NCBI RefSeq assembly: GCF_900107235.1
Contig: NZ_FNPF01000002.1
Coordinates: 124,001 to 188,000 of the forward strand
Reading direction: 5' to 3'
Length of the DNA: 64,000 bases
Source of the DNA: Citreimonas salinaria
GTDB taxonomy: Bacteria > Pseudomonadota > Alphaproteobacteria > Rhodobacterales > Rhodobacteraceae
Shown: positions 1 to 8,891 of the stretch, piece by piece
Position numbering within the stretch: position 1 is the stretch's first letter
How the letters are laid out: each line of letters starts with the position of its first letter
The notes under the pieces: generated by a model
The model's input: only the letters and a program-made list of their open reading frames with translations
The model's database searches: none
What the model was told of the DNA's origin: nothing
Translations under genes and position numbers: made by a program

Positions 1-1341
1 GTAGAACTTCTGGAACGTGTCCGGGCTGCCCGGGTCGCCGCCGAAGAACACCGAGGAATCGATGTTGCGCAGCTCGACTTCCATGCCGATCTGCTCCCAC
101 CAATCCTTGATCAGCGCCTGGAAGTCCTGGCGCACCGCGTTGGTCGAGGTCTGGTAAACGATCGACAGCGGCGTGCCTTCGTGTTCGCGGACGCCGTCGC
201 CGTCGGTGTCGACGATGCCGGCCTCATCCAGCAGCGCCTTGGCGCCCTCGATGTCCTGCGTGTCGCAGCCCTCGACGTCGATGGCGTAGGGTTCGGGCGC
301 GGGAACCCAGGAACAGGTCACGCGGCCGGCCTGGCCATAGCCGATCTCGACCAGAAGCGGCCGGTCGATGGCCATGGACATGGCCTTGTAGACCGCCGGT
401 TCCTGCAGGAACGGGTGCGGGCGGATGACCGAACGCTCGTCCGGCCCAAGGCTCGGGTCCGGGTTGGTGTTGTTGAGCATGATGCGCTCCATCAGCGGCC
501 CGAAGCCCGCGACGGCCTCGCCCTGGCCGCCCTCTTCCATGCGCGCGATCACGTCGGGCGCAAGCTGCAGGTTCCAGGCGTAGTCGAACTCGCCCGTCTC
601 CATCACGGCGGTGCCGGCGGCCGCGGCGTCGCCGCCACCCTTCAGGGTCGCGGTCGCGAAGGCGGGCTTGTTCGGGTCGCGGAAATTCTCGTTGGCCTTC
701 AGCGAGATCACGTCGTTGGGCCGGAACTCGGTGACGACGAAGGGCCCGGTGCCGATCGGGTTGAAGTTCGCTTCGGTGCAGGTCGAGGCCGCGGCGCCGA
801 GGCACTCGGCGAACTGCGCCGCCTGCAGGATCGGGCTTTCACCGCCGACGAAGGGCCCGTAGGGGTTCGGCGTGGGTTCGTTGAAGGTGACCACGACCGT
901 GTGCTCGTCCGGCGTCTCGACCGACTTGACGGTCTCGAACTTGGTCAGCTGTGCGCAGCCGCCCTTGGGGTCGGTGCAGTACTCGTAGGTGAACCGCACG
1001 TCTTCCGACGTGAAGGGCGTGCCGTCCGACCAGGTGATGCCGGGCGTGATGTTCCAGGTGATCTGGGTCATGTCCTCGGACACGCCGCCGTTGTCGACGG
1101 TGGGGATCTCCTCGACCAGCCACGGGACCAGGGTGCCGGTCTCGTCGTAGCGCGCCAGCGGCTCGATCACCATCGACGCGGCCTCGATGTCCTTGGTGCC
1201 GCCCGACAGGAACGGGTTCATGATCGACGGGGCCTGCCAGTAGATGATGCGCACCTCGCCGTCGCTGGCACGCTGCGCCTGGGCCATCGGCGCCAGCGCC
1301 ACGGCCGCCGCGGCGCCGAGCATCAGGGTTCTCAATCTCAT
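1..1341 (-). CDS. Peptide ABC transporter substrate-binding protein (3' end cut)
   Basis: Periplasmic solute-binding protein of the SBP_bac_5 (dipeptide/oligopeptide) type that delivers peptides to an ABC importer. About 447 residues are visible. The stop codon lies beyond the left window edge. The N-terminus (MRLRTLMLG, Ala-rich core, AQA cleavage-like site) is a Sec signal peptide. Family-typical stretches are YWQAPSIMNPF, a WSDGTPFTSEDVRFTYE block and NNTNPDPSLG. I chose the ATG at 1341 because GGAGAG lies six bases ahead. An in-frame ATG four codons upstream is possible but has no better ribosome site. It is divergent from the ATPase at 1603. The permeases are not in the window and probably follow this gene to the left. 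Confidence 0.9.
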   Translation of the reverse strand, partial: MRLRTLMLGAAAAVALAPMAQAQRASDGEVRIIYWQAPSIMNPFLSGGTKDIEAASMVIEPLARYDETGTLVPWLVEEIPTVDNGGVSEDMTQITWNITPGITWSDGTPFTSEDVRFTYEYCTDPKGGCAQLTKFETVKSVETPDEHTVVVTFNEPTPNPYGPFVGGESPILQAAQFAECLGAAASTCTEANFNPIGTGPFVVTEFRPNDVISLKANENFRDPNKPAFATATLKGGGDAAAAGTAVMETGEFDYAWNLQLAPDVIARMEEGGQGEAVAGFGPLMERIMLNNTNPDPSLGPDERSVIRPHPFLQEPAVYKAMSMAIDRPLLVEIGYGQAGRVTCSWVPAPEPYAIDVEGCDTQDIEGAKALLDEAGIVDTDGDGVREHEGTPLSIVYQTSTNAVRQDFQALIKDWWEQIGMEVELRNIDSSVFFGGDPGSPDTFQKFY

Positions 1342-1545
1342 GTCGCTCTCCATGTTGGACGGGCCGGTTTGACATCCGGCCCTCTTGCTTGGGCGCGGCC
1401 CGGTAGTCGGGCATCCGGCCGCCTCTTGGTGTTGTCGGACTCGCCCGCGTCGCGCCGATCCCGGCCCGGACCGGCGGTCCTGCCGTCATCGAAACCACCG
1501 CAGAGCGAAATTGCAAGCCTTGCCTTGCGTCGCCCGCCCGGATGT

Positions 1546-1574
1546 TTGACACCCCCGATCCGCTGCGGCTAGCG
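1546..1574 (+). promoter_or_regulatory. Candidate promoter for the ABC ATPase gene
   Basis: TTGACA at 1546-1551 is followed after 17 bases by CTAGCG at 1569-1574. The -35 is perfect and the -10 is weak, 28 bases ahead of the ATG at 1603. It lies in the 261-base divergent gap between the transporter genes. Inference from sequence only. Confidence 0.35.
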
Positions 1575-1602
1575 TCGGCGGCGACCACAGGGATACAGCC
1601 AC

Positions 1603-3435
1603 ATGCTCGATGCCGCGCCGCGAGGCCCCATTGCCCAGATCGACCGCCTGCGCGTCGAGTTCGAGACCAAGGACGGCCGCGTCGTCGGCGTCGAGGACGT
1701 GTCGTTCGACATCAACGCCGGAGAGACCGTCTGCGTGGTGGGCGAATCCGGGTCCGGCAAATCCGTGTCCTCGCTGTCGCTGATGCGGCTGATCGAATAC
1801 GGCGGCGGCGACATCGCCGGCGGCCGTATGCTGTTCGACCGCAAGACCGGCGAAGAGCTGGACCTGACCACGGCCGACCAGTCGCTGATGCGCACCATCC
1901 GCGGCAACGAGATCGGCATGATCTTTCAGGAGCCGATGACCGCGCTCAACCCGACCTTCACGGTCGGCAAGCAGCTGACCGAGGGGCTGCGCGTGCATCG
2001 CGGCCTGTCGCGCAAGCAGGCCGAGGCGCGCGCGCTGGAGTTGCTGCGCGAGGTGCGCATCCCCGAGCCCGAGCGCCGCTTGCAGCAATACCCGCACGAA
2101 TTGTCGGGCGGCATGCGCCAGCGCGTGGTGATCGCCATGGCGATGGCGTGCAAGCCGCGGCTGCTGATCGCGGACGAGCCGACCACCGCGCTGGACGTCA
2201 CCATCCAGGCCGAGATCCTGGCCCTGATGGACCGCCTCAAGCGCGAGACCGGCACCGCCGTGATGTTCATCACCCACGACATGGCGGTGGTCGCGCAGAT
2301 GGCCGACCGCGTGGTGGTCATGTTCCGCGGCAAGAAGGTCGAGGAAGGCCCCGTCGAGCAGATCTTCGAGGCGCCGCAGCATCCCTACACGCAGGCGCTT
2401 CTGGCGGCGGTCCCGAAGCTGGGCGAGATGACCGGCAAGGATTATCCCGAGCCGATGAAGCTGTTCGGCCGCACGGACCAGAAGATCGAGCCGATCCCCG
2501 GCCGGAACGAGCCGCTGCTGACCGTCAAGAACCTGACCACACGCTTCCCGGTGCGCGGCGGCTTCTTCCGGCGCCACATCGCCAACGTGCACGCGGTCGA
2601 GGACGTGTCCTTCACGCTCAACAAGGGCCAGACGCTCAGCCTCGTGGGCGAATCGGGCTGCGGCAAGTCCAGCGCCGGCCGGTCGCTGCTGCGGCTGGTG
2701 GAGCCGACCTCCGGGACGATCGACCTCGACGGCACCGACGTCATGGCGCTGTCGCCGCGCGGGTTGCGCGATGCGCGGCGCGAGATGCAGATGATCTTCC
2801 AGGACCCGTTCGCCTCGCTCAACCCGCAGATGCAGCTGGCCGACCAGGTGGCCGAGCCGATCCACAACTACCGCACCGCGCGCGGGTCCGAGGTCATGGA
2901 CCGCGTCGCGGGCCTGTTCGACCGGGTCGAGCTGCCGCGCAGCTTCATGCGCCGCTTCCCGCACGAATTGTCCGGCGGCCAGCGCCAGCGAATCGCCATC
3001 GCCCGCGCGCTCGCGCTCAACCCCAAGTTGATCGTCGCGGACGAGGCCGTCTCGGCACTCGACGTCAGCGTACAGGCGCAGGTTCTGAACCTGATGATGG
3101 AGCTGCAGGCCGAGCTTGAACTGTCCTACGTTTTCATCAGCCACGACATGGCCGTGGTCGAGCGGGTCAGCCACAACGTGGGCGTGATGTACCTGGGCCG
3201 GATCGTCGAGATCGGCCCGCGCCGCGCCGTGTTCGAGGACCCGCAGCACGCCTACACGCAGGCGCTGATGAAGGCCGTGCCAATCGCCGATCCGCGCCGG
3301 CGCAAGACCGAGAAGGACCTGAACTTCAAGCCGATCCCGTCGCCGATCCACCCGGTGGACTATCAGGCGGCGCCGTCCGACTATGCCGAGGTCAGCCCGG
3401 GTCATTTCGTCCTGACCACCGACAGCGGGTACTGA
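1603..3435 (+). CDS. Dipeptide ABC transporter, fused ATP-binding protein (DppD-DppF type)
   Basis: Cytoplasmic ATPase that powers peptide import; two nucleotide-binding domains are joined in one 610-residue chain. Domain 1 has Walker A GESGSGKS at residues 47-54, signature LSGGMRQR and Walker B LLIADEPTTALD. Domain 2 has Walker A GESGCGKS at 349-356, signature LSGGQRQR and Walker B LIVADEAVSALD. Each half ends with the oligopeptide-transporter C-terminal element (HPYTQALL and HAYTQALM). The fusion is like GsiA/YejF. Both ATP sites look intact. The partner is probably the divergent binding protein at 1-1341. The ATG at 1603 is preceded by an AGGGA-like site. Confidence 0.95.
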   Translation: MLDAAPRGPIAQIDRLRVEFETKDGRVVGVEDVSFDINAGETVCVVGESGSGKSVSSLSLMRLIEYGGGDIAGGRMLFDRKTGEELDLTTADQSLMRTIRGNEIGMIFQEPMTALNPTFTVGKQLTEGLRVHRGLSRKQAEARALELLREVRIPEPERRLQQYPHELSGGMRQRVVIAMAMACKPRLLIADEPTTALDVTIQAEILALMDRLKRETGTAVMFITHDMAVVAQMADRVVVMFRGKKVEEGPVEQIFEAPQHPYTQALLAAVPKLGEMTGKDYPEPMKLFGRTDQKIEPIPGRNEPLLTVKNLTTRFPVRGGFFRRHIANVHAVEDVSFTLNKGQTLSLVGESGCGKSSAGRSLLRLVEPTSGTIDLDGTDVMALSPRGLRDARREMQMIFQDPFASLNPQMQLADQVAEPIHNYRTARGSEVMDRVAGLFDRVELPRSFMRRFPHELSGGQRQRIAIARALALNPKLIVADEAVSALDVSVQAQVLNLMMELQAELELSYVFISHDMAVVERVSHNVGVMYLGRIVEIGPRRAVFEDPQHAYTQALMKAVPIADPRRRKTEKDLNFKPIPSPIHPVDYQAAPSDYAEVSPGHFVLTTDSGY

Positions 3436-3463
3436 GACCGGCCCGGCAGGGCGACCTGACGCG

Positions 3464-3489
3464 CTGCCCCTCGTTCTCCTGCGGGGCAG
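3464..3489 (+). terminator. Hairpin after the ABC ATPase gene
   Basis: CTGCCCC (3464-3470) and GGGGCAG (3483-3489) form a perfect 7-bp stem with a 12-base loop, 29 bases after the ATPase stop. No T-tract follows, so intrinsic termination is uncertain. Confidence 0.35.
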
Positions 3490-3528
3490 GTCACGCGGTC
3501 TACTTCTGAATCAAAGAAGGGCACGGCG

Positions 3529-4446
3529 ATGCGGCGCTGGATCGGGCGGATAGCCAAGGCCCTGGGCGCGCTGGTCGTTGTGCTGGTGCTGGCCGGCTGC
3601 GCCGCGCAGCTGTGGTTCTCGCGCCCCGGCGACCTGCCGCCGCCCGCGCCCGGCGCGCTGCGGGTGACCAGCCACAACGTGCATTACATCCTGCTGGGGC
3701 AGGAGGCCGGGCCGTGGTCGCGCGGCGACTGGGAGCGGCGCAAGATCGCGCTGGACGCCGCGTTCAAGGATCTGAAGGCCGACATCGTCGCCTTCCAGGA
3801 GATGGAGAGCTTCCGGCGCGGCTCGGACGGCGCGGTGAACCTGGCGCGCGACTGGCTGCTGGAACGCAATCCCGGCTGGCGCGCCGCGGCAAGCGGCGAC
3901 TGGCGGGCCTTCCCCTCGACCCAGCCGATCCTCTACCGCGCCGACCGGCTGAGCCTGCGCGACCAGGGCTGGTTCTTCTTTTCCGAGACGCCCGACGTCA
4001 TCTACTCGCCCACCTTCGACGGGTCCTACCCGGCGTTCACGTCCTGGGCCGAGTTCGCAGATGCCGACGGGCGCGTCTTCCGCGTCTACAACCTGCACAC
4101 CGACTGGGCGAGCGGCGGCAACCGCCTGCGCTCGGCCGCGCTGGTGCGGGATCGCATCGCGCCGATGATCGCGGATGGGATGCCGGTGATCGTGCTGGGC
4201 GACTTCAACGCGCTGCACGGCGCGCCGACGATGCGCCGCATCGCCGAGGCCGGCGTCACCTTTCCGCGCGTGCCGGGCGCCACGATGCATTTCGACCGCG
4301 GCCTGCATCTGTTCGGCGCGATCGACCATATCGGCCTGTCGCCCGGCATCGACCTGCTGGGCGGCCCCTTCGTGATGCAGCGCCGCTACGACGGAGTCTG
4401 GCCGTCGGACCATCACCCGGTGGTGGTCGACATCGCGCTACGCTGA
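3529..4446 (+). CDS. Endonuclease/exonuclease/phosphatase-fold lipoprotein
   Basis: 305-residue member of the EEP (DNase I/inositol phosphatase-like) superfamily. Visible active-site elements are SHNVHY, FQEMES (metal-binding Glu), GDFNALHG and the terminal SDHHPVVVDI. The N-terminus has a hydrophobic segment (residues 9-23) ending in a lipobox LAGC with Cys24, so it is likely a lipoprotein acting outside the cytoplasm. The substrate cannot be read from the sequence; a phosphodiester or phosphomonoester is expected from the fold. It sits between the peptide-transporter ATPase and argE on the same strand, but the function may be unrelated. Confidence 0.85.
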   Translation: MRRWIGRIAKALGALVVVLVLAGCAAQLWFSRPGDLPPPAPGALRVTSHNVHYILLGQEAGPWSRGDWERRKIALDAAFKDLKADIVAFQEMESFRRGSDGAVNLARDWLLERNPGWRAAASGDWRAFPSTQPILYRADRLSLRDQGWFFFSETPDVIYSPTFDGSYPAFTSWAEFADADGRVFRVYNLHTDWASGGNRLRSAALVRDRIAPMIADGMPVIVLGDFNALHGAPTMRRIAEAGVTFPRVPGATMHFDRGLHLFGAIDHIGLSPGIDLLGGPFVMQRRYDGVWPSDHHPVVVDIALR

Positions 4447-4513
4447 CCTTGTGCCGGGCGGGGTGGGGCGCCTAAGGTGCCGCCGACCAGACCCATACCG
4501 GCAGGAGTTCCCC

Positions 4514-5671
4514 ATGGCCAGACGGCTTTCCCCGCGCGACATCCTCGACCGGCTGGTCGAGTTTCCCACCGTCTCGCGCGACAGCAACCTGGGCCTGATC
4601 AACTGGGTCGAGGATTACCTGACCGACCACGGCATCGTCTGCCACCGCCACTGGAACGAGGCGCGCGACAAGGCGGCGCTGTTCGCCCATGTGGGCCCCG
4701 AGGTCGAGGGCGGCGTCGTGCTGTCGGGCCACACCGACGTGGTGCCGGTCGACGGCCAGGCCTGGACGACCGAGCCCTTCACCGTGACCGAGCGTGACGG
4801 CAAACTGTTCGGCCGCGGCACGACCGACATGAAGGGCTTCGATGCGCTGGCGATCTGGGCGATGGTCGAGGCGCGGCACTGCGGCGTCTCGCGCCCGCTG
4901 CAGATCGCGCTGTCCTACGACGAGGAAGTCGGCTGCACCGGCGCGCCGCCGCTGATCGAATCGATGGCCGCGCTGCCGCGCGCTTCGGACGTGCTGGTCG
5001 GAGAGCCGACGTCGATGCGCGTCGTCACCGGCCACAAGGGCGGCGTCACCTGGTGGGTGCATGTCCACGGGTTCGAGGTGCATTCCTCGATCCTCGACCG
5101 CGGCGTGTCGGCGATCATGTGGGGCGCGAAGCTGATCGACTGGGCCAACCAGGTGAACGACGAACAGGCCGCGGCCGACCCTGTCGGCATGGCGGGCCTG
5201 TTCGATCCGCCCTACACCAACGCGCATGTGGGCCAGATCCACGGCGGCACGGCGCACAACATCACCGCCAAGGATTGCGAATTCGGGCTGGGCTTCCGCG
5301 TCGTCCCCGGCGAGACGCTGGACCAGTGGCGCCAGCGCGCCACGGCCAAGGCCGACGAGCTGACGCAGGCGATGCAGGCGATCCGCCCCGAGGCGCGCAT
5401 AGAGATGACCGAGAAGTTCGCGCTTCCGCCGCTCGCCCCGACCGAGAACAACGGCGCCGAGGCGCTGGCGCGTCAGCTGACGGGCGACAATTCCGACAAC
5501 CATGTCAGCTACGGCTCGGAGGCCAGCCATTTCCAGGCCGCCGGCTACGACTCCGTGGTCTGCGGACCGGGCGACATCGCCGTCGCGCACCAGCCCGACG
5601 AGTACATCACCGTCGCGCAGTTCGAGGAAGGCCGCCGCTTCATGGAATCGCTGCTGGAGCGGCTCAAGTAG
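4514..5671 (+). CDS. argE: Acetylornithine deacetylase (ArgE-like, M20 family)
   Basis: Zn-dependent deacetylase of 385 residues predicted to release acetate from N2-acetylornithine in arginine synthesis. M20 metal and catalytic motifs are visible: GHTDVVP (His73, Asp75), RGTTDMKG (Asp105) and YDEEVGC (Glu137/Glu138). A C-terminal SEASHF motif supplies another metal ligand. The start at 4514 follows GGAG by about seven bases; a longer in-frame start at 4451 lacks support. Roseobacters often use a bifunctional ArgJ, so this could serve a related acyl-amino-acid. The neighbouring second M20 enzyme suggests a role in acylated amino-acid or peptide use. Confidence 0.85.
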   Translation: MARRLSPRDILDRLVEFPTVSRDSNLGLINWVEDYLTDHGIVCHRHWNEARDKAALFAHVGPEVEGGVVLSGHTDVVPVDGQAWTTEPFTVTERDGKLFGRGTTDMKGFDALAIWAMVEARHCGVSRPLQIALSYDEEVGCTGAPPLIESMAALPRASDVLVGEPTSMRVVTGHKGGVTWWVHVHGFEVHSSILDRGVSAIMWGAKLIDWANQVNDEQAAADPVGMAGLFDPPYTNAHVGQIHGGTAHNITAKDCEFGLGFRVVPGETLDQWRQRATAKADELTQAMQAIRPEARIEMTEKFALPPLAPTENNGAEALARQLTGDNSDNHVSYGSEASHFQAAGYDSVVCGPGDIAVAHQPDEYITVAQFEEGRRFMESLLERLK

Positions 5672-5699
5672 CCGCCCCGCCGGCTGAGCGACGCCGGAA

Positions 5700-5719
5700 C
5701 CCGCCGGTCCTCCGGCGGG
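5700..5719 (+). terminator. GC hairpin between the two M20 genes
   Basis: CCCGCCGG (5700-5707), loop TCCT, CCGGCGGG (5712-5719): a perfect 8-bp stem 29 bases after the argE stop. No T-run follows, so it may be a transcription barrier or an RNA-stabilising hairpin. Confidence 0.4.
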
Positions 5720-5837
5720 CGCGGCCGATGCCGGGCCCGGACCTCCGGATGCGGGCGCGGGCAGACCGTCCCGCACCGCCTTGCAGACGCGCCGCGCCGG
5801 TGTATCACTGACGCAATCATTCCACGGGAGAGTATCC

Positions 5838-7004
5838 ATGCCGGTCAAGAACCGCTTCGCCGAACTGCACGACGAGATCACCGCCTGGCGGCGGGATCTT
5901 CACCAGCACCCAGAGATCCTGTTCGAGACGCACCGGACCTCGGCCCTGGTGGCGGAAAAGCTGCAAGAATTCGGCTGCGACGAGGTGGTAACCGGCATCG
6001 GCCGCACCGGCGTGGTGGGCGTCATCAAGGGGCGCGAAAGCGCTTCGGGCAAGGTGATCGGACTGCGCGCCGACATGGACGCGCTGCCCATCCACGAGGC
6101 GACGGGCGTTCCGCATGCTTCCAAGACCGACGGCGCGATGCATGCCTGCGGCCATGACGGCCACACCGCCATGCTGCTGGGCGCCGCGCGCTACCTGTCC
6201 GAGACGCGCAATTTCGACGGCACGGTGGTGGTGATCTTCCAGCCCGCCGAGGAAGGCGGCGGCGGCGGCAAGGAGATGTGCGACGACGACCTCATGGGCC
6301 GCTGGGGCATTCAGGAAGTCTACGGCATGCACAACTGGCCTGGCCGCCCGGTCGGCAGTTTCGCCATCCGCGAGGGCGCGTTCTTCGCCGCGACCGACCA
6401 GTTCGACATCCACCTGACCGGCAAGGGCGGCCACGCCGCCAAGCCGCAGGAGACCGTGGACACGACCGTCATGGCCAGCCAGCTGGTGCTGGCGATGCAG
6501 ACCATCGCCTCGCGCAACGCCGACCCGGTGGACCAGGTGGTGGTGTCGGTGACAGCGTTCGAGACCTCGTCCAAGGCCTTCAACGTGATCCCGCAGCGGG
6601 TGCACCTGCGCGGCACCGTGCGCACCATGAGCCGCGAAATGCGCGACCTGGCCGAGCGTCGGATCAAGGAACTGGCCGCCGGCATCACCACCGCCTTCGG
6701 CGGCACCGCCGAGGTGCTGTACCACCGCGGCTACCCGGTGATGGCCAACCACCCCGAGCAGACCGAGTTCGCCCGCGACGTGGCCCGCGCCGTTTCGGGC
6801 GACTGCGACGAGGCGCCGCTGGTCATGGGCGGCGAGGATTTCGCCTTCATGCTCGAGGAACGCCCGGGCGCCTACATCCTGGTGGGCAACGGCGACACGG
6901 CCGCGGTGCACCACCCGGAATACGACTTCTCCGACGAGGCGATCCCGGCGGGCTGTTCGTGGTGGGCCGAGGTCGTCGAGCGCCGGATGCCGCTCGCCGG
7001 CTGA
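5838..7004 (+). CDS. M20 family amidohydrolase (hippurate hydrolase/N-acyl-amino-acid deacylase type)
   Basis: 388-residue metallopeptidase of the M20D group (IAA-amino acid hydrolase/hippuricase/AbgA). It hydrolyses the amide bond of N-acylated amino acids in the cytoplasm. Seen: HPEILFETHRT, RADMDALPI, ACGHDGHT with metal ligands Cys104 and His106, QPAEEGGGGG with the catalytic Glu pair, the dimer-domain LTGKGGHAAKP, and a C-terminal MGGEDFAFM. All key motifs are intact. GGGAG precedes the ATG at 5838. With the peptide transporter and ArgE upstream, a role in use of imported acylated amino acids or peptides is plausible but inferred. Confidence 0.92.
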   Translation: MPVKNRFAELHDEITAWRRDLHQHPEILFETHRTSALVAEKLQEFGCDEVVTGIGRTGVVGVIKGRESASGKVIGLRADMDALPIHEATGVPHASKTDGAMHACGHDGHTAMLLGAARYLSETRNFDGTVVVIFQPAEEGGGGGKEMCDDDLMGRWGIQEVYGMHNWPGRPVGSFAIREGAFFAATDQFDIHLTGKGGHAAKPQETVDTTVMASQLVLAMQTIASRNADPVDQVVVSVTAFETSSKAFNVIPQRVHLRGTVRTMSREMRDLAERRIKELAAGITTAFGGTAEVLYHRGYPVMANHPEQTEFARDVARAVSGDCDEAPLVMGGEDFAFMLEERPGAYILVGNGDTAAVHHPEYDFSDEAIPAGCSWWAEVVERRMPLAG

Positions 7005-7103
7005 GCCGGGTCGGTCGGGCAGAGCGCGGCGTCCGGCCGCGCCCGGAACGCGAGGGGTCCTGCGGGGTTGGTGCCGCGAAAGCACGCATCCCGGAGGATC
7101 CTC

Positions 7104-7814
7104 ATGGCCGACAGGCTTCCCACCGTAATCGTGACGGGCGCCGCGCGCGGGATCGGGCGCGGCATCGTCCAGCATCTCGAGGCGCAGGGCTGGCGCGTCG
7201 CGGCGCTCGACCTGCATTTCGACGATGACGGTCCGGGTCGGCAGGTGCGCTGCGACGTGTCCGACGAATCGGCGGTGCGGGCGGCCTTCGGCGCGCTCGC
7301 TGACATGCTGGAAGGCGGGCTGGACCTGCTGGTCAACAATGCCGGGATCGCCGATCCGGAAACCGGCCCGGTCGAGGAACTTGCGCTGGAAGAGTGGAAC
7401 CGCCGGCTGGCGGTGAACCTGACGGGACCGTTCCTGATGGCCAAGCACGCCGTGCCGCACCTGCGCGCCGCGCGCGGCGCGATCGTGAACATCTCCTCGA
7501 CCCGCGCGATGATGAGCGAGCCCGACAGCGAGGCCTACGCCGCCAGCAAGGGCGGCATCAGCGCCCTGACCCACGCGCTGGCCGTGTCGCTGGGCCCCGA
7601 GGTGCGGGTGAATGCGGTGGCTCCCGGCTGGATCTGGAAGGGCGACCCGTCCGAACTGAGCGAGACCGACCACGCCCAGCATCCCGTCGGCCGCGCCGGC
7701 ACGCCTCGGGACATCGCCGAGGCGGTGCATCACCTTGCCCGCGCCGGCTTCACCACCGGTCAGGTGCTGACGGTCGACGGCGGGATGACGCGCAAGATGA
7801 TCTACGCCGAATAG
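7104..7814 (+). CDS. SDR family oxidoreductase
   Basis: 236-residue classical short-chain dehydrogenase/reductase using NAD(P)H. Cofactor motif TGAARGIG is at residues 11-18, NNAG follows in the middle, and the active-site Ser-Tyr-Lys set has Tyr145 and Lys149 (YAASK). The C-terminus has the usual TGQVLTVDGG. Strong GGAGG sits seven bases ahead of the ATG at 7104. The Asp after the second strand (ALDLHF) suggests NAD preference. The substrate is unknown. FabG is an alternative because fabF lies downstream, but a glycosyltransferase-like gene intervenes and no acpP is present. Confidence 0.9.
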   Translation: MADRLPTVIVTGAARGIGRGIVQHLEAQGWRVAALDLHFDDDGPGRQVRCDVSDESAVRAAFGALADMLEGGLDLLVNNAGIADPETGPVEELALEEWNRRLAVNLTGPFLMAKHAVPHLRAARGAIVNISSTRAMMSEPDSEAYAASKGGISALTHALAVSLGPEVRVNAVAPGWIWKGDPSELSETDHAQHPVGRAGTPRDIAEAVHHLARAGFTTGQVLTVDGGMTRKMIYAE

Positions 7815-7975
7815 GGCCTGCGGCCTCCGCTCGACCCGGCTGCGCCGGATCATCGCCCCGCCCGCCGTCCCGCAGCCCCTCGGGACTACTTCTGCCCGCA
7901 AACATCACCGGGGCCCGAAGAACGGGGGCAGGGGCCCCTCTTGCCGCGACGGTGCGCAGGGCATAAGCCGACCCC

Positions 7976-8776
7976 ATGATCGCGCCCGCCAACATCATGT
8001 GCATCAAGTGGGGCACCGCCTTCGGCCCCGAATACGTCAACCGGCTCTATTCCGGCGTGCGGCGCAACATGGCGCGCCCGGTGCGCTTCCTGTGCATGAC
8101 CGAGCATGCCGAGGGCCTGCACCCGGACATCGAGATCCTGCCGCTGCCGGTCGAGCCCTTCGCCGAGCCGATGGCGCGGGCGCTGGCCGTCGCCAACCGG
8201 CAGGGCGCGATGCGCAAGGTCTCGCTGTTTCGCCCCGAGCTGGTGCCCGATCTGGAAGGACCCGTTCTTGGTTTCGATCTCGACGTCGTGATCACCGGCG
8301 CGCTCGATCCGATCCACGACCTTGCCACCGGCACCGTCGCCATGCGCCACGACTGGACCGAGGCGCGCAAGGGCCGGCCCACCGGGCACGGCTCGGTCTT
8401 CCGGTTCGACCCGGCGCTGCACGGCTTCCTCTACGACGAGGTCGCCGCCAACCCCTATGCCGAGGTCGAGGCCGCGCGCGGCTCGGAACAGCGATACACC
8501 TCGCACAAGGCGATGGACCGCGGCGTCTTCACCTACATCCCCGGCGAATGGGTCGTGTCCTTCAAGTACGATTGCAACCCGTTCCCGATGAACTATCTGC
8601 GCTCGCCGCGCCTGCCCGAGGGCGCCCGCGTCGTGTGCTTCCACGGCCGGCCGAAGATGCCGCAGGCGGTCGAGGGCTACACCGGGTCGATCATCCGCCG
8701 CTCGAAGCCCTGCGACTGGCTGCGCGACCACTGGATCGACCGCGCGCGCGCGGATCTGGGGCCGGACTGGGCCTAG
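7976..8776 (+). CDS. Glycosyltransferase-like conserved protein
   Basis: 266-residue cytoplasmic protein resembling GT-A fold glycosyltransferases. A DLD motif (Asp101-Leu-Asp103) follows a hydrophobic strand, as expected for the metal/nucleotide-sugar site. A C-terminal VVCFHGRPK stretch resembles the His-containing end of GT8-like enzymes. No signal peptide or membrane segment is visible. The donor and acceptor sugars cannot be inferred. The ATG at 7976 has only a weak ribosome site. It sits alone between an SDR gene and fabF with gaps of 161 and 115 bases. Confidence 0.6.
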   Translation: MIAPANIMCIKWGTAFGPEYVNRLYSGVRRNMARPVRFLCMTEHAEGLHPDIEILPLPVEPFAEPMARALAVANRQGAMRKVSLFRPELVPDLEGPVLGFDLDVVITGALDPIHDLATGTVAMRHDWTEARKGRPTGHGSVFRFDPALHGFLYDEVAANPYAEVEAARGSEQRYTSHKAMDRGVFTYIPGEWVVSFKYDCNPFPMNYLRSPRLPEGARVVCFHGRPKMPQAVEGYTGSIIRRSKPCDWLRDHWIDRARADLGPDWA

Positions 8777-8891
8777 GCGAAGCCTCCGGCCATCGGCGGC
8801 GGATCGCCGCGAGGCGCGGCACCCGCGCCCTTGCCCCGTCCCCGGCAGTCGCGCTAAGAGCGAGCGGACAACGTTGAGGAAGGGCAGAGCG

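Noticed and set aside
5817-7901. Minus-strand open frame of about 690 codons opposite the M20 and SDR genes
   Set aside because: Low-complexity composition, no family, opposite two well supported genes.
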